Assembly: GCF_011386835.1 (NCBI RefSeq)
Contig: NC_088792.1
Span: forward strand, 217,406,394-217,470,393
Reading direction: 5' to 3'
DNA: 64,000 nucleotides
From: Chrysemys picta bellii
Lineage: Eukaryota; Chordata; Testudines; Emydidae
Below are positions 11,096-21,800 of this stretch, piece after piece. A program made the translations under genes and the position numbers. The notes beneath the pieces were generated by a model. That model was not told the origin of the DNA and searched no databases. It saw only the letters and a list, made by a program, of their open reading frames with translations. The stretch's first letter is position 1; each line of letters opens with the position of its first letter.

Positions 11096-14092
11096 AATGA
11101 AATAATTTATTTTCAGTGAAACTTCTCATGCTCTTTGATTGCTCTTGCAGTCTGGCAAAACCAGTGGCCCTACCACAGGCTTGCTGCTCCTAATGTATTT
11201 AAATAATTGTTTAATTGTCAATTCAGGCCTAGAGAATACAAGTCACTTCTAAAAGTTTGATTTTCCACATACCACACTAAAATGGCTGTTTTACCAAAAG
11301 AGCAGCTTATAATTAAGTATCAGCTACTTAAGTTCTGTGTCTGACTTGAGTTTAGACCTTACACGATTTCACAGGCAATGTTGTGACAAGGTTTTTGGCT
11401 AGCAGACATTGAGATTAACCACAACGCATATTTGACCATGTTAGAAATTGTAGTCTGCAGTGAGAGTGATTCAAGTATAAGCGGCCATATTCTCTGTTTG
11501 TTTGTTTTTAAAGGAAGCCAATGTGTAATAGCATTGGTAGTCTGCTGCTAAATCAAAGAGTTTTGGGGAACAACAATTTACAAAACTTTCAGACAGTGAA
11601 TTTATTGGTAAAATTCTTTCCTGACATTTCCCAATGGAGCTCATTTACAACCTCTCAAGTGAAAATAGTTGAATGAATTTCAGCCTAGTTTCAAATAGGT
11701 CATTTAATAAAAATGACCAACGTTCATATTGTACATTTATGGCTGGAAAAAAGTCTTTGCTTAAGGTGAACTCTGCTATAGAGTAGATTTATTAACTAAA
11801 ATTTCCACTAAAGATAGTCCCTTAAATTGATATGTATTCACAGGTACAAGTTAGTGGTTCAAATCTTATATTAAATTTAGGGGACTGTCTTTAGTCCTTA
11901 TACATATATATCTCCAAATGGCAAGTTACTCAATTTACAAAACTTTGGATTAGGTGTTGAGAACCCTGTACTAATAGACATAAAACTCACACTGAAATGA
12001 ATGTGTAGGAAGTAGCCATTCATCAGACAAAGAAATAGTGACCTTTAACAAGGTCCCTTATATGTACAAGAATGCCCAACATCATGAATTGTGGCAAGTG
12101 TTCCTTGCCTATCTGGATATTTTACCTCAGTGTACCTGTTTAAAAGTGGTCTTTTAAAAGTAGATGCTGATCTACTTAAATAGGGTAAAAAGTATTAGGT
12201 GAAAAGGGTGCAAGATCAGGTTCACTCTTGGCAGTAGAGAGTAGCACAAACTGCACAGGCATGTACCAACCTGGCCAAACTGCCCTCATTCAGGGACTTC
12301 ACCAGTCAGAGGCAGCTTTATCTTCTTCTGGCAGGTCCCTACGAGATTTGCAGAATCAATACATCCCTCAGCCACACTAGTTGTTCTGTCAATGCTGCCC
12401 ATTTTGAGAGCTGAGTTGGCCTGGAAGCTACTCAGGAATGAAGTTTCTGTGGTGCCTTGTGCCACCGCATCCAACTTTCTGCTGCCAGGGGCTCTCCACC
12501 TAGGTAAATCTTGGCTGTAGAATCAGGAGTTTCAGTGTTCTCTTGATGTTTCCTTCTTTCCTGTTTCCTAATCTTTCTCCATATCTACCTCCTCAATTTT
12601 CTCTTCACCATTTGTGCTGTTTCCTCTACCAGCTAGCTCTTCTTTTTGTCTTCTGGCTGTGCCAACTCTCATCAGCTGCCTCCTGCACTTTGGTGTAGGC
12701 TTAGTGCCCAAAGAACAGTGGAGAATCAAGTCCACTTTCTCCAATTTAATATTCCAAGCAAAGTTCCAAAATTTTGCATAAATTAAACTGGCAACTTATT
12801 TTTGGAACACTGCTTCTACAAGACATTTGCAGGAGAAAAATGGGGACCAAGAACTGTGTTACAGACTTGGACTTTCATGCCAGATGTTGGCTCTTTATTG
12901 GGGTGATTAATTTTTTTATAAGGTCGGTGGGTGTCTGACTGTGTTGTATGTTGTATGTATAAATATGTATAAAATGGAGATATCAGTAGTGACTTTTGTT
13001 CAGATAAAGTTACACATACAGGAAGACTAAAATTCTTGTTTCATACTGAAGTGATTTAATTTGGTTTCTAAATTTGGCACACCATTCAAAGAACAACAGT
13101 ATTTTGTATTTAATCTTAAAATAAAATAGTTTCTAATTTTACAGAGGAAACATTTACAGATGCTTTCTTTTCGAAAATTTGCTCTGTTTTTCCTCACACT
13201 TCTTTGTATAATTCTAGCTAAACAAACACAGTTACCACAAACTCCAAAATATCACACACACAAACACACACACAACATCTTAAATATACGCCACTTTTGA
13301 CATTTTAATTTTAATGACATAGGTTTTCATGAATAAAGAGAATGTCTAATTGAGCTACATAAAAATAATCATCTGAACTCTTTAGTTCTATCAGCTATGT
13401 CCGTTTTCTGACACTACCTGTATGCCTTCCTGATTCCTCAGCTCCACTACTCACAGAGACCATTAGCAGACCAGAAAGCAAGCTGGGCAGCAGAGATATA
13501 GATAGTGGGTAAGAGGAATGGGGAGCTGTGAAGGGCTGAGTAAAGATGTGGTTGTGAGGGTAAGGTGAATGAGCAAGACATTGCAGGATATGAGGGGTTG
13601 AGTGGAGCTTTCGAGAAATGAGGAAGCATTTAGTAGGACTATGAACTACTGCACAGGTGTACTCTGGGATAAATTACAGCCAACCTTCAACATCACTCTC
13701 TTGATCACATTGTTTCACCTTTATGTGGTTCTTACATATGTTATATTTTGGTAGTTCATTAGGGTATAGCGCTACCAACATATATTTTCCAAACTCTTTT
13801 GTTCACTTTAATACTAACTACTACAAAAATAAAGAGAAAAGTATTGAAATGACGCTGCACACTTTTAGATTGCCATAAAGTGTCCCACAAGATGAAAATA
13901 ATTGAAAATACATGGTAACAATGTCACCCTCTCTTTTAACATACAAACTATTTTTTCTTTAATGTATTTCTTGTATATTAGTATTCATAACCAAAACTGC
14001 ACCCATCAAATCATAAGATCAGAAAATGACTCCATGAATAGATAAATGAGGATACAGACTGGTCTATTGAACCCAATAAACCTTAATTTTTA
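11096..14092. other. AT-rich intronic stretch, nothing firm
   Basis: Holds a CA-type microsatellite at about 13255-13278. A GC-richer patch at 12280-12750 has short minus-strand frames that I could not assign. No supported gene. Confidence 0.45.
13253..13279. repeat. CA-type microsatellite
   Basis: Short interrupted run of ACACACAC with AAAC breaks. Confidence 0.8.
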
Positions 14093-14195
14093 AGCCCCTG
14101 ATCCTGTAATTAGATCCATTAGTGCAGACCCTTAGCCTGTTTGGAGCTCCATTATTCCACTAAGGCATATCTTCCTGTAGGGTCAGGATCTAAGG
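14093..14195. repeat. Short foldback repeat, diverged
   Basis: CCCCTGATCCTGTAATTAGATCC ends are mirrored at the right by GTAGGGTCAGGATCTAAGGATC, with GGAGCTCCATT in the centre. It is an old member of the short hairpin repeat group. Confidence 0.35.
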
Positions 14196-14615
14196 ATCTA
14201 ACTAAAGCCAACATATTTTCGTTTTTGAATGAAGGTTGGTTTTATGTTCCCAAGTGGGAAAAGTATAAAAGAAAATATGGGAAAATGCATACAGAAGGCA
14301 AGACTTGATTTCAGTTATTCAGTAACTCCATTGCAGTCAGTGCAGTTACTCCAGATTTACACTATCAGAATCTTGCCCCAGAATCTTTTGTCCCTGTAGA
14401 TTTCTGTACAAAGTATATTCTGTACATTGGGGCATATCTTACAATCAATTTGTAGGCAGAATTTCTTATTTAAATGGGGAGTTCTGCTTAAAATCTGATG
14501 GTACTTATTGGCCCATTATTTGTTAGCTTATTTTTTATCAGTTTCTAAATCTGGGAAGATTTTAGGAACCATATTTTTGGCCAGGAATAACACAAACCAA
14601 GAAAAATAATACTGA

Positions 14616-14637
14616 TAATTTATTATTATTATTATTT
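14616..14637. repeat. (TTA)n microsatellite
   Basis: TTATTATTATTATTATT-type run. Confidence 0.75.
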
Positions 14638-15424
14638 TGTTCTCCAGTTTTTAATCAGGCAACAATTTCAGCAAAGTGGATTGACAGAGAACACAAGGAA
14701 ACCAATCATAACACTCATTTACACAGTTTAAAAAGATATTACACTAGTAATATTAGTTCTACACATTCATAAGTGATTGTGGATACCAACCATTAAAGTT
14801 TATATTAATTATTGTCAGCCATTTGGCATATTTCTCAATTTAATACTTTTATGTAATGCCTAGGCATCATTTCACTGTTCTCATAAAGTGCAGCTTGGGC
14901 TTAATGAAAAAGAATGTATGACAATAACAGTAACAATGTGAAAAGTAGCAGAAGTAGGATGTTCGCTGGACTGTGTATTCAAATACTTCACTGTGTGTTG
15001 TCCCACTCTGGACCTAAAATGGCTGTTTTGCAGGATGTTGTTGCTTGGTGACCAAAAGTGCATCTCCTAGACCACAGAGGGATGTGAACATTCAGAGATT
15101 GATTTGTTCCTGTTGCTCTTGAGGAGACCAGGCCAGTAAAATAGAAGAAGCCTACATGTAACTATCTAAATATCCCACTTGCTTGCATATTTAAATTGAT
15201 ATTTAAAACAGGCTTGTGATTTTGGGATGCTCACCAAACAAGCAATGGGAAAAATGGAACAAAACCTAGCATGTCACTGCCCATGAAATACAAAAAGTAG
15301 ACCAAGCCTCAGCTACTCTAAGCCTGCAAGATACCCTTGCTTCAATTAAGTCTGCGTTGTATGTCTAGTCTGTTCCGGTGCAACCTCCCAGTTGCTATCA
15401 GTCTCTCTTTCTTTCATTAGAATC

Positions 15425-15722
15425 AAGTAGTTAATTAGCCCCAGTCTGTCCTCTCCCCTTCTCTCTTTCCCTTTAACGCAGCAGTAATGATGTCTAATTA
15501 CCAGCAGCAGTGGATTACAGCACCATCAGGAGCAAATCTCTGTAGCTGACAGCAACAAACCTTAGAGCTTCAAGGAGAGAATAATTCCTAACAACGTAGT
15601 TGCATATTATTTGCTTATTTTTTAATTTTGAAGTTAAAATTGTAACTTAATCTAAGTAATGCAGAGAGAGTGCTTGTGCTGGCCAGAATTACCATTGATG
15701 ATTAATTGTACATTAATTACTT
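15425..15722. promoter_or_regulatory. Cluster of TAATTA homeodomain-type motifs
   Basis: Within about 300 bp there are GTTAATTAGCC, CTAATTACC, GATTAATTG and CATTAATTAC, set in otherwise mixed sequence within the NOL4 intron about 3 kb from the exon. TAATTA is the core bound by many homeodomain factors, but such cores are frequent by chance in AT-rich DNA. Calling it an enhancer is only a suggestion. Confidence 0.2.
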
Positions 15723-16037
15723 CTACCTCTTGAGAGATCAAGTGATGGAGAAAGTTTTTACTCTTTTAGGCTTTGATACTGTTTGTGGCTGTTTCTGTGG
15801 GCAGGAGGAGCTCAGATTTCTGTGACAACAGCAAGACAAAAATGGCATAAGTAAAAACTAAACAATAGGGCTAGTTCTGAATTATCAGAAATGAATAAAC
15901 TCTTCAATAGTTAGTGTGGATTTCACTAAATGAATGAAAGAGTGGGCTTTTGAGAGCTAAACAACACTAACTTGTAAGGGTGCCATCTGAAAACATCAGC
16001 TTACTCCTATATAAAACATAATTTTGAGTTATAGAGA

Positions 16038-16101
16038 GAAATCCTAGCACCATTTAAATCAATGGGAGTTTTGTCATTAACTTTAATGGGTCCAGGATTT
16101 C
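16038..16101. repeat. Short foldback repeat, clear hairpin
   Basis: Left arm GAAATCCTAGCACCATTTAA (continuing ATCAATGG) and right arm CATTAACTTTAATGGG plus TCCAGGATTTC are near reverse complements. They are separated by a loop of about 9 bp (GAGTTTTGT). Best-preserved member of the group. Confidence 0.65.
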
Positions 16102-16105
16102 ATCC

Positions 16106-18428
16106 ATAATATATAAAACAATTCCTTTTGGAGCATTTGGTACTCTTTGGCATATAGTAACATATCAGACAAATAGATGCCACTCTACAGATCTGCTTAA
16201 ACTATGCTACTTCCATTTGTGAATGGAGTATGAAATTGATTGCATGTGTTTAAGTGGGGGATGACATTTGTTTTTAGTAACTGATAAGTCGTATCTGAAT
16301 GCTGTGCATACTCTTTTCTTGTTTATTCTGTGAAACAAATTTTGGAAACCAAACACTCAGGCAAATGGAAGTCAGTGGACGTATTACCTGAGCAAAGACT
16401 GCAGGATCTGTTACTTAATATTTTATGTTTAATAATTCAATGTAATGCAGAAATACTTCAAGTTTTTATGGCTGTATTATGGTATCTCTGTTGTCCTACT
16501 TTTGTTATGGTGCCTGGTTGGTTGTTATAATATTTATCTGTCTATTGAGAGAGAGATACACAAATATTCATAGGATTCCCAATGCAAGCAGAAGAATTAA
16601 GACCAACATTTAAGTAAACACATCAAGAAAGGTTCTAGACACAGGGACCAGAAAAAATCAAGAACAACAAAAAGCGGGGAGGAAATCCAAACCCTCCTGG
16701 CCTAGTAAAGATGCCAGACAATGTACAAGTTGGTGACATAAAGAAGTGTTGTTTTTTGAAAGGCCCAGAATAGCTCTATCTTTTACTAAATCTTGAAAAA
16801 AATAAAGTTAGCCTTTTTATTCAGACGGTTCATTAATTTAATTTTGCCCCAAAATAAGGAATTTGCTTGCAGTTCTGAACTTGTGATGAAAAGTAAACCC
16901 ATAAGAAATAAAAGATCTTTCATGCAAGACACTTAAAAAAACACTTAGTGTTTAGTGGAATTATATTAGTGGAAGAATAAAATAAATCATCCTAGAAATA
17001 TACTTCTATTTGAGATAATTTTTCCTTTGTTCTATGCTTGATTTTCAATTTCCATCCCAAAATCTATTTGATCTACAAAAAATCTCAGGATCAAATATTA
17101 ATAATCTGCTGTTTAACTCTAGAAAAGTAACGTGCCATTCTCCATGTAAAGCCTGGACCTATAGGCAGACCTAGAACCCTTTGTGAATAGAAGAGGTAAG
17201 GAGGGAACATAAACATTGCTCAGAACATTCTCTATGGCTTGCCTTTTAACTCCTTTACAAAATTAATTCCACATCTATACTACCTGACAACAGTTACTTT
17301 GATGATTAGAAAGAGGACAAATATAAACTAGCACCCCAAATGCCTTGATTTATTAATACTTTGAAGAAGATACTTCTACAGAATCTCCAGATTTTCCCCA
17401 GCAACACATGTTGTAATTAAACCTAGAATACTTTTCAAGAAGCCTTCTGTATTATGCCATCCAGGAGCATATTCATTAGACCAGGATGAGATTTCAGTGC
17501 AAAAGAAAATATTGTTTTTTTTCTTTTCTTCAACCAAAATGCCAAAGCAGAAATAAAAGATTGCTGTGTTTCCATCTTTAGATCCCCAAATAAGGAATCT
17601 AGAGTCCCTGAGGGAGTTTAGCGGGGGGAAATGATATATTAAAGAGTTCAATATGCAAACCTACTTGTAACCAATAGTTCCCATCTTCTTAAATAGGAAA
17701 TTCTGTAGCTCTTGCCACCACCAAGCATAATAGTTCCGCTGCTGTTAGAACTGCGTCTAGCTATTCAGATTCAGATCCTGGGAAGGCTGGTGCTACTACT
17801 GGATGGCATCAATTGAGTTTAAGCTTTATAGCTGTGAGACTTGAGCAATCCCAGAAAGAGAAACAAAATCTACCATTTGGTCATGTGGAAACCTCTCTCT
17901 CTTTGTTGATCATCCTCTCCTCGCCTCCTTTAATAAAATAGCAACGCTCCAGAGTCATCAAGGCATATCCCTGCTGCTCGGTGTCTCAGGGGCTGTGGTC
18001 TAACAATAAAAAAACCCGATATCCCGGGGAAGCCCCCAAATAAACGACCGGCGCCACATTTGGCTTTGTGCCAGTAAGGATACACCGTGCTCTATCGATC
18101 GCAATAGTATATTATGAAAATGTACCGCTGTAATCGTAATTGTGTGGCCTTTATACAATGGCAAGACACGCGACAGCCACCACATAGCTAAGGGGCCGGG
18201 ACAATAGCCCCCCCCCCCAAATAACAGCATAGAGGAAGGGGGGGCTATTGCATGATCGCTTTAAATAAAAAGGGCCACAAAGCCCTAACCTGTGCATAAT
18301 GTGACATGCAAATACAACATGGTGATGACTTAGGGGGAAAGAGAGAAACGGGCCAACTGTGGCTGTCCTCTCTCCCACTATAGGCTGCATTTGTCGACAT
18401 ATAACAAGGAAGACAATTCTCTACTAAC
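16106..18428. other. Intronic stretch next to the NOL4 exon
   Basis: AT-rich until about 17.9 kb, then CpGs appear near the exon. There is a C10 homopolymer run at about 18210. No further exon was recognised. Confidence 0.45.
18427..18428 (-). other. NOL4: 5' splice site of NOL4 coding exon 1
   Basis: The minus strand reads AAAACCACG|GTTAGTAG. The conserved protein sequence stops exactly at this GT, and the codons beyond it (V, S, R, E...) leave the family consensus. Confidence 0.85.
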
Positions 18429-18695
18429 CGTGGTTTTGACTGGCACGTACAGCACTTGCTTCCCTCTTCCACCAGCACCATTGACCTCGTCCGAATTGCC
18501 GAGCTGGAAGCCTTTAGATTTGACCCAGAATTTAAATTTGGCATTATCCGTGGAGCTCGATTCGGAGCCATTCAAGAGCTGGACGATCCGGTCGTATTTT
18601 TTACGGGTCACCGTCTTGGTTTTCCCCGAGTCCCCGTAAGTCCTGAGACACCAGTCTTGAAACTGGCGGTACATGTCCCGGTCGCTGCTCTCCAT
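18429..18695 (-). CDS. NOL4: NOL4 first coding exon (partial gene)
   Basis: The 89 residues encoded here match what I know of the N-terminus of vertebrate NOL4, nucleolar protein 4. They include DMYRQFQDWCLRTYGDSGKT, the KTVTRKKY basic stretch, VQLLNGSESSSTDNAKFKFW, the KSKGFQLG block, and KQVLYVPVKTT at the end. NOL4 is a nuclear/nucleolar protein expressed mainly in nervous tissue and testis, and its molecular activity is not well established. The start at 18695 is supported by A at -3 and G at +4, and by an in-frame TAG at 18702-18704. After codon 89 the minus strand reads ACG|GTTAGT, a good donor, so the exon ends at 18429 in phase 0. The frame then continues only into intron before a stop. 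It differs from the mammalian protein mainly in the NSDEVNGAGGRG linker, a glycine-rich variable stretch. The paralogue NOL4L is the alternative, and the SSSTDNAKFKFW match favours NOL4. No other NOL4 exon lies in the window. Confidence 0.88.
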
Positions 18696-20182
18696 AATCT
18701 CCTACGAGATACCACACACACTACAAAACGGGCCGTGCCTGGATCTTCCAAACGTACTTTGCACCTGTTCACCTAGTGCTCATGAAAAATGCATCCACCA
18801 CCAAGATGGAATGAGGAGGTCCCGGTGCGAGCAGATCCCAGCTGATTTTTTTGTTGTTGTTGTGGGCAGGGGGGATGGGTAGGGGGCTAGCAATCAATTC
18901 AATAGTGTAGCAATGTTCATTTTTTTAACTGTGCCGGATCACAGAAGGCAAACGGGTCTCGTAGAGGCTTCTCTTATCTTTCTACGGTACGTGATCGCTC
19001 TCCAATATTGTGCAAGGCAGGACTATCCCAATGTCTCCAGTAGCGTCTATCCAGAGGGTTTTGATTTATAAATAATTAAAATCCTATCCCTTGGCTTAAC
19101 AAAAAGAGAAAATAGAATATTGACTCGTATTCTTCTCTCATGCATCAGCTCCACCCGGCTGCACCGGGGATGGTGCAGGTGAAAAAACACCCTCCACCCC
19201 AGCCAGCCCTCGCTGCTTTTTCAAAGGGTTTTCTGTGTCTGTCCTGGAGGACCGTGCCTCTCCTAAAGCAGCCTCTGTGCAGGATGGAGGAAACACTGAA
19301 GGGCAAATTGGTCTCTGTTCCCTGGCTGTTTTTGCCTTAGATTTCTCTTCTCTGGGCGTTAAAGTACGGGAAAGAAAGAAAGTTCTTACCTGTTATTTTC
19401 CTTCCTAACAAATCCCATCTAATTTTTTTATATTTTTATTTTTTTAAACGGCCTGTGAAAATTTCACTTGCTCCTACTCAGTCCCATTGAATTTCAGATG
19501 CCCTAATAGGAATTCTCATTTATTTATTTAAAATCCCAGCAGATGGAGGAAAAATATGTACAAGATATGATCAGATATTAGACCAAAGGAGAGAGATCAG
19601 TCCCAGGAGGATGTTGGTAAAGAAAAGAAGACGGCTGTCGGTTGGTCTGCCAGTTTAATAATGGTGCTCACACATGTAGGACTCCTCTGGTCTGGGGTTT
19701 CCTTGCTAAACTGGCTACAAGGCATTCAAGTAAGTTTGCGTACGGATGCTTAATAGAACCCCCTTATTTTGTTAAGGGATCGATTTTTTTCTCCCTTTGG
19801 CTTTGCCACAGTTTCAAGTCACCCTTGAGATTTCTGATCTCTCTCTTTTCCCCTACCACGTAATGAAGGACACCCCCTTCTCTGGTGAAAGTAGCCAAAT
19901 TGTTAGCTCCTCTTGACGATCTTCCAAGGCAAATGCAGACTGCAGCTCCTCCATTCAATATCTATTTCCAATCATTAAAAGGAACCAGGAGAAGGGGAGT
20001 TCCCATCCTCCTCTCCCAGCGTCTGCAAGATCCCCTGTCTTAGACACACACACACACACTCCCACTCTGTCTCTGTGTGCTTCAACCCGTCCTGCTCCTG
20101 TTCAGCTCCTCTGCTAAACTGGCTGCCAGACAAGTGCACACACATTCCTGGTCCGTTTCACAGTCAGCATTTCCCCATTTTT

Positions 20183-20212
20183 ATATACGTATATATATGT
20201 ATATATATATAT
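20183..20212. repeat. TATA-rich microsatellite
   Basis: ATATACGTATATATATGTAT-type alternating purine/pyrimidine run of about 30 bp. Confidence 0.75.
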
Positions 20213-20304
20213 TCTCCTCTGGTCTCCAGCACAACAGCAAAGTGAAACGCCTCGGCCCCCTGGCGCACCGTGGAGCAGCCTTGTCCCAGGCAGGCACTTG
20301 CAAA

Positions 20305-20342
20305 ATGGTCAGCCCCTCCTCCTCCTTCTCCTCCTCCTCCCA
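20305..20342. repeat. Polypyrimidine (CCT)n tract
   Basis: CCTCCTCCTCCTTCTCCTCC, an almost pure pyrimidine mirror-repeat tract at the edge of the CpG island. Such tracts can adopt triplex forms and are common near promoters. Confidence 0.7.
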
Positions 20343-20379
20343 GGCTCGCTCTGTTCAGTGGCTCTATTGGAAGGTCTCG

Positions 20380-20760
20380 CGGCGGCTGGAGCCGGGACTG
20401 ACAGCAGCAGCACAGGCTGAGCGAGAGCAAAGCTCCACACTAAACCTCTCTCCCCCCCGTCGCCCGCGCGCTGATTGGCCAGCGGGACAAAAGTTTCTGT
20501 GGAGACGGCTGAGCAGCTACGTGACGGACAGAATTGTCCCATTTAGGGATCCCGGGCAGTGCGCATGCTGCAGGCGGCAGCGGGTTACAGAACGCGGGGC
20601 AGGCGGGGCGGGGCGGCCAGGCAGCAAGGTGGCGCAGGGAAGCAGAGGCGGCTGCAAGCACATCCTCAGCCAGAGCCAGGTGGGGGGATGCAAGGGGAGG
20701 GTTTCCATGGAGATTTCACCGAGTCCCCCCTCCCTTCTACACACACAGCAGATCAGCTGA
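20380..20760 (-). promoter_or_regulatory. NOL4: CpG island, likely NOL4 promoter
   Basis: A CpG-dense block contains GATTGGCC at 20473-20480 (CCAAT on the minus strand), TACGTGAC at 20518-20525 (CRE-like) and TGCGCATGC at 20560-20568 (NRF-1-like). Tandem GC boxes GGCGGGGCGGGGCGG lie at about 20603-20617. It lies 1.7-2.3 kb upstream of the NOL4 start on the minus strand. Orientation is inferred from the gene, since GC boxes and NRF-1 sites work both ways. A divergent transcript to the right is possible. Confidence 0.65.
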
Positions 20761-20769
20761 CACATCATT

Positions 20770-21305
20770 AGCTTAGGACCTAATTATTGCTTATTGGAGC
20801 AACAAATGAGAGACAGGGCCAGCTGCAGGAGGCAGAGCGATTTTCCTTTGCACCCGGTGGACTAAGGCAGAGCTCAGCAGTCCCGGGTGGATTCTCATTA
20901 ACTTGCAGGGTTCCCATAGAAGCGGGAGCAGCAGACCTCAGTCTGGCTGCACCGTCACCCACCCACCCACGTCCCTTCCTGCTTCTTATATTTTTAAAAA
21001 TGCAAAAGTGGTGAGGGAATATTTTGTCTCCAAAATAAACTGGCCTGTGAACCTGGTGTTAGCCCACAAGCGTGAGTGGCAGCCACATCTGGAGGAGGGC
21101 AGTATAGCTAACACATCTGGAGGAGAGACAGCAAATCCCAGCAGTTACCATTTAAAAGGGGACGCAGAGGCCTTTAGTGGATCAGTTTATCCATTTTGAA
21201 ATAAAAGGAAAACGTTTCTGGTTTTCTTTTCTTCTGTTTGAGTCTCTAGTTCACCCCCAGGAATCAGAGCAGCAGGATAGCTTCCGCCAGTTTGCTTGTC
21301 TCATC
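20770..21305. other. Upstream flank of the CpG island
   Basis: Moderate G+C, no recognised gene or repeat. Short open frames on both strands lack recognisable motifs. Confidence 0.4.
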
Positions 21306-21317
21306 TTTGGGCAATGT

Positions 21318-21412
21318 TTCAGAGTAGCAGCCGTGTTAGTCTGTATCCGCAAAAAGAACAGGAGTTCTTGTGGCTCCTTAGTCTCTAAGGTGCCACAAGT
21401 ACTCCTGTTCTT
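21318..21412 (+). repeat. SINE-like insertion, foldback form
   Basis: Head TTCAGAGTAGCAGCCGTG and GTTAGTCTGTATCCGC is followed by AAAAAGAACAGGAG running to CTCCTTAG. A three-base loop follows, then the near-perfect reverse complement CTAAGG ... CTCCTGTTCTTTTT. It is flanked by perfect 12-bp direct repeats TTTGGGCAATGT at 21306-21317 and 21413-21424. The head is that of the element at 3239-3366. The second half is an inverted copy of the first rather than the normal tail. Confidence 0.8.
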
Positions 21413-21562
21413 TTTGGGCAATGTAAGACCATCACCAGGAAAATCCTAATTAGCGGGCTTCTCCAGGCATTAGGACATTCTACACCACTCTCTTCACAGG
21501 TGCAAACTCCACAGAAACTCAGGAACTCCAACCCCGCCCCCTCCCCGCCAAAGTGGGTTCTG

Positions 21563-21800
21563 ATTCATAGATTCCAAGGCCAGAAGGGACCATTGCGATC
21601 ATCTCATCTGACTTCCTGTATAACAGGCCATAGAACTTCCCCAAAATAATTCCTAGATCAGATCTTTTAGAAAAAGAGATGTATCTCACTCTTCTGAGGC
21701 CCAAGTGTAGTACAGACACCCTAAATGAACACATGGACAAAACAGAAGCCACTACAAAAGATGTGGGATTAATTATCACAAATAACACTGTCAATAACCT
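21563..21800 (-). mobile_element. CR1-like LINE 3' UTR fragment
   Basis: GATTCATAGATTCCAAGGCC then AGAAGGGACCATTGCGATCA and CCTGTATAACAGGCCATAGA is the antisense 3' end of a reptile CR1 subfamily. It fades into unrecognised sequence near 21800. Confidence 0.65.

Larger units (their letters stand above)
1..18428 (-). other. NOL4: Presumed NOL4 intron 1 (partial)
   Basis: On the minus strand the NOL4 exon ends at 18429 and is followed by GTTAGT, so sequence to the left should be intron. No frame in 1-18428 resembles the next conserved NOL4 exon, so the intron extends past the window edge. Content is mostly AT-rich with the minisatellite, CpG island and repeats listed separately. Confidence 0.7.
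18696..20379 (-). other. Presumed NOL4 5' leader / proximal upstream DNA
   Basis: Lies between the start codon and the CpG island. It contains moderately CpG-rich patches, a (GTT)n run near 18850, a CA run at 20044-20060, and an AT-alternating stretch at 20183-20212. That stretch reads TATATAAAAA on the minus strand and could serve as a TATA-like element. Transcription start and any leader intron cannot be fixed from sequence alone. Confidence 0.4.

Noticed and set aside
12286..12750. Possible processed pseudogene on the minus strand
   Set aside because: Fragments look protein-like in places, but I could not match them to a family and there is no poly(A) tail or target duplication.
18391..18776. 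Plus-strand frames overlapping the NOL4 exon
   Set aside because: They are antisense shadows of the conserved minus-strand exon.
20077..20760. 227-codon plus-strand frame across the NOL4 CpG island
   Set aside because: GC-driven, low-complexity in part, and antisense to the presumed promoter or leader.
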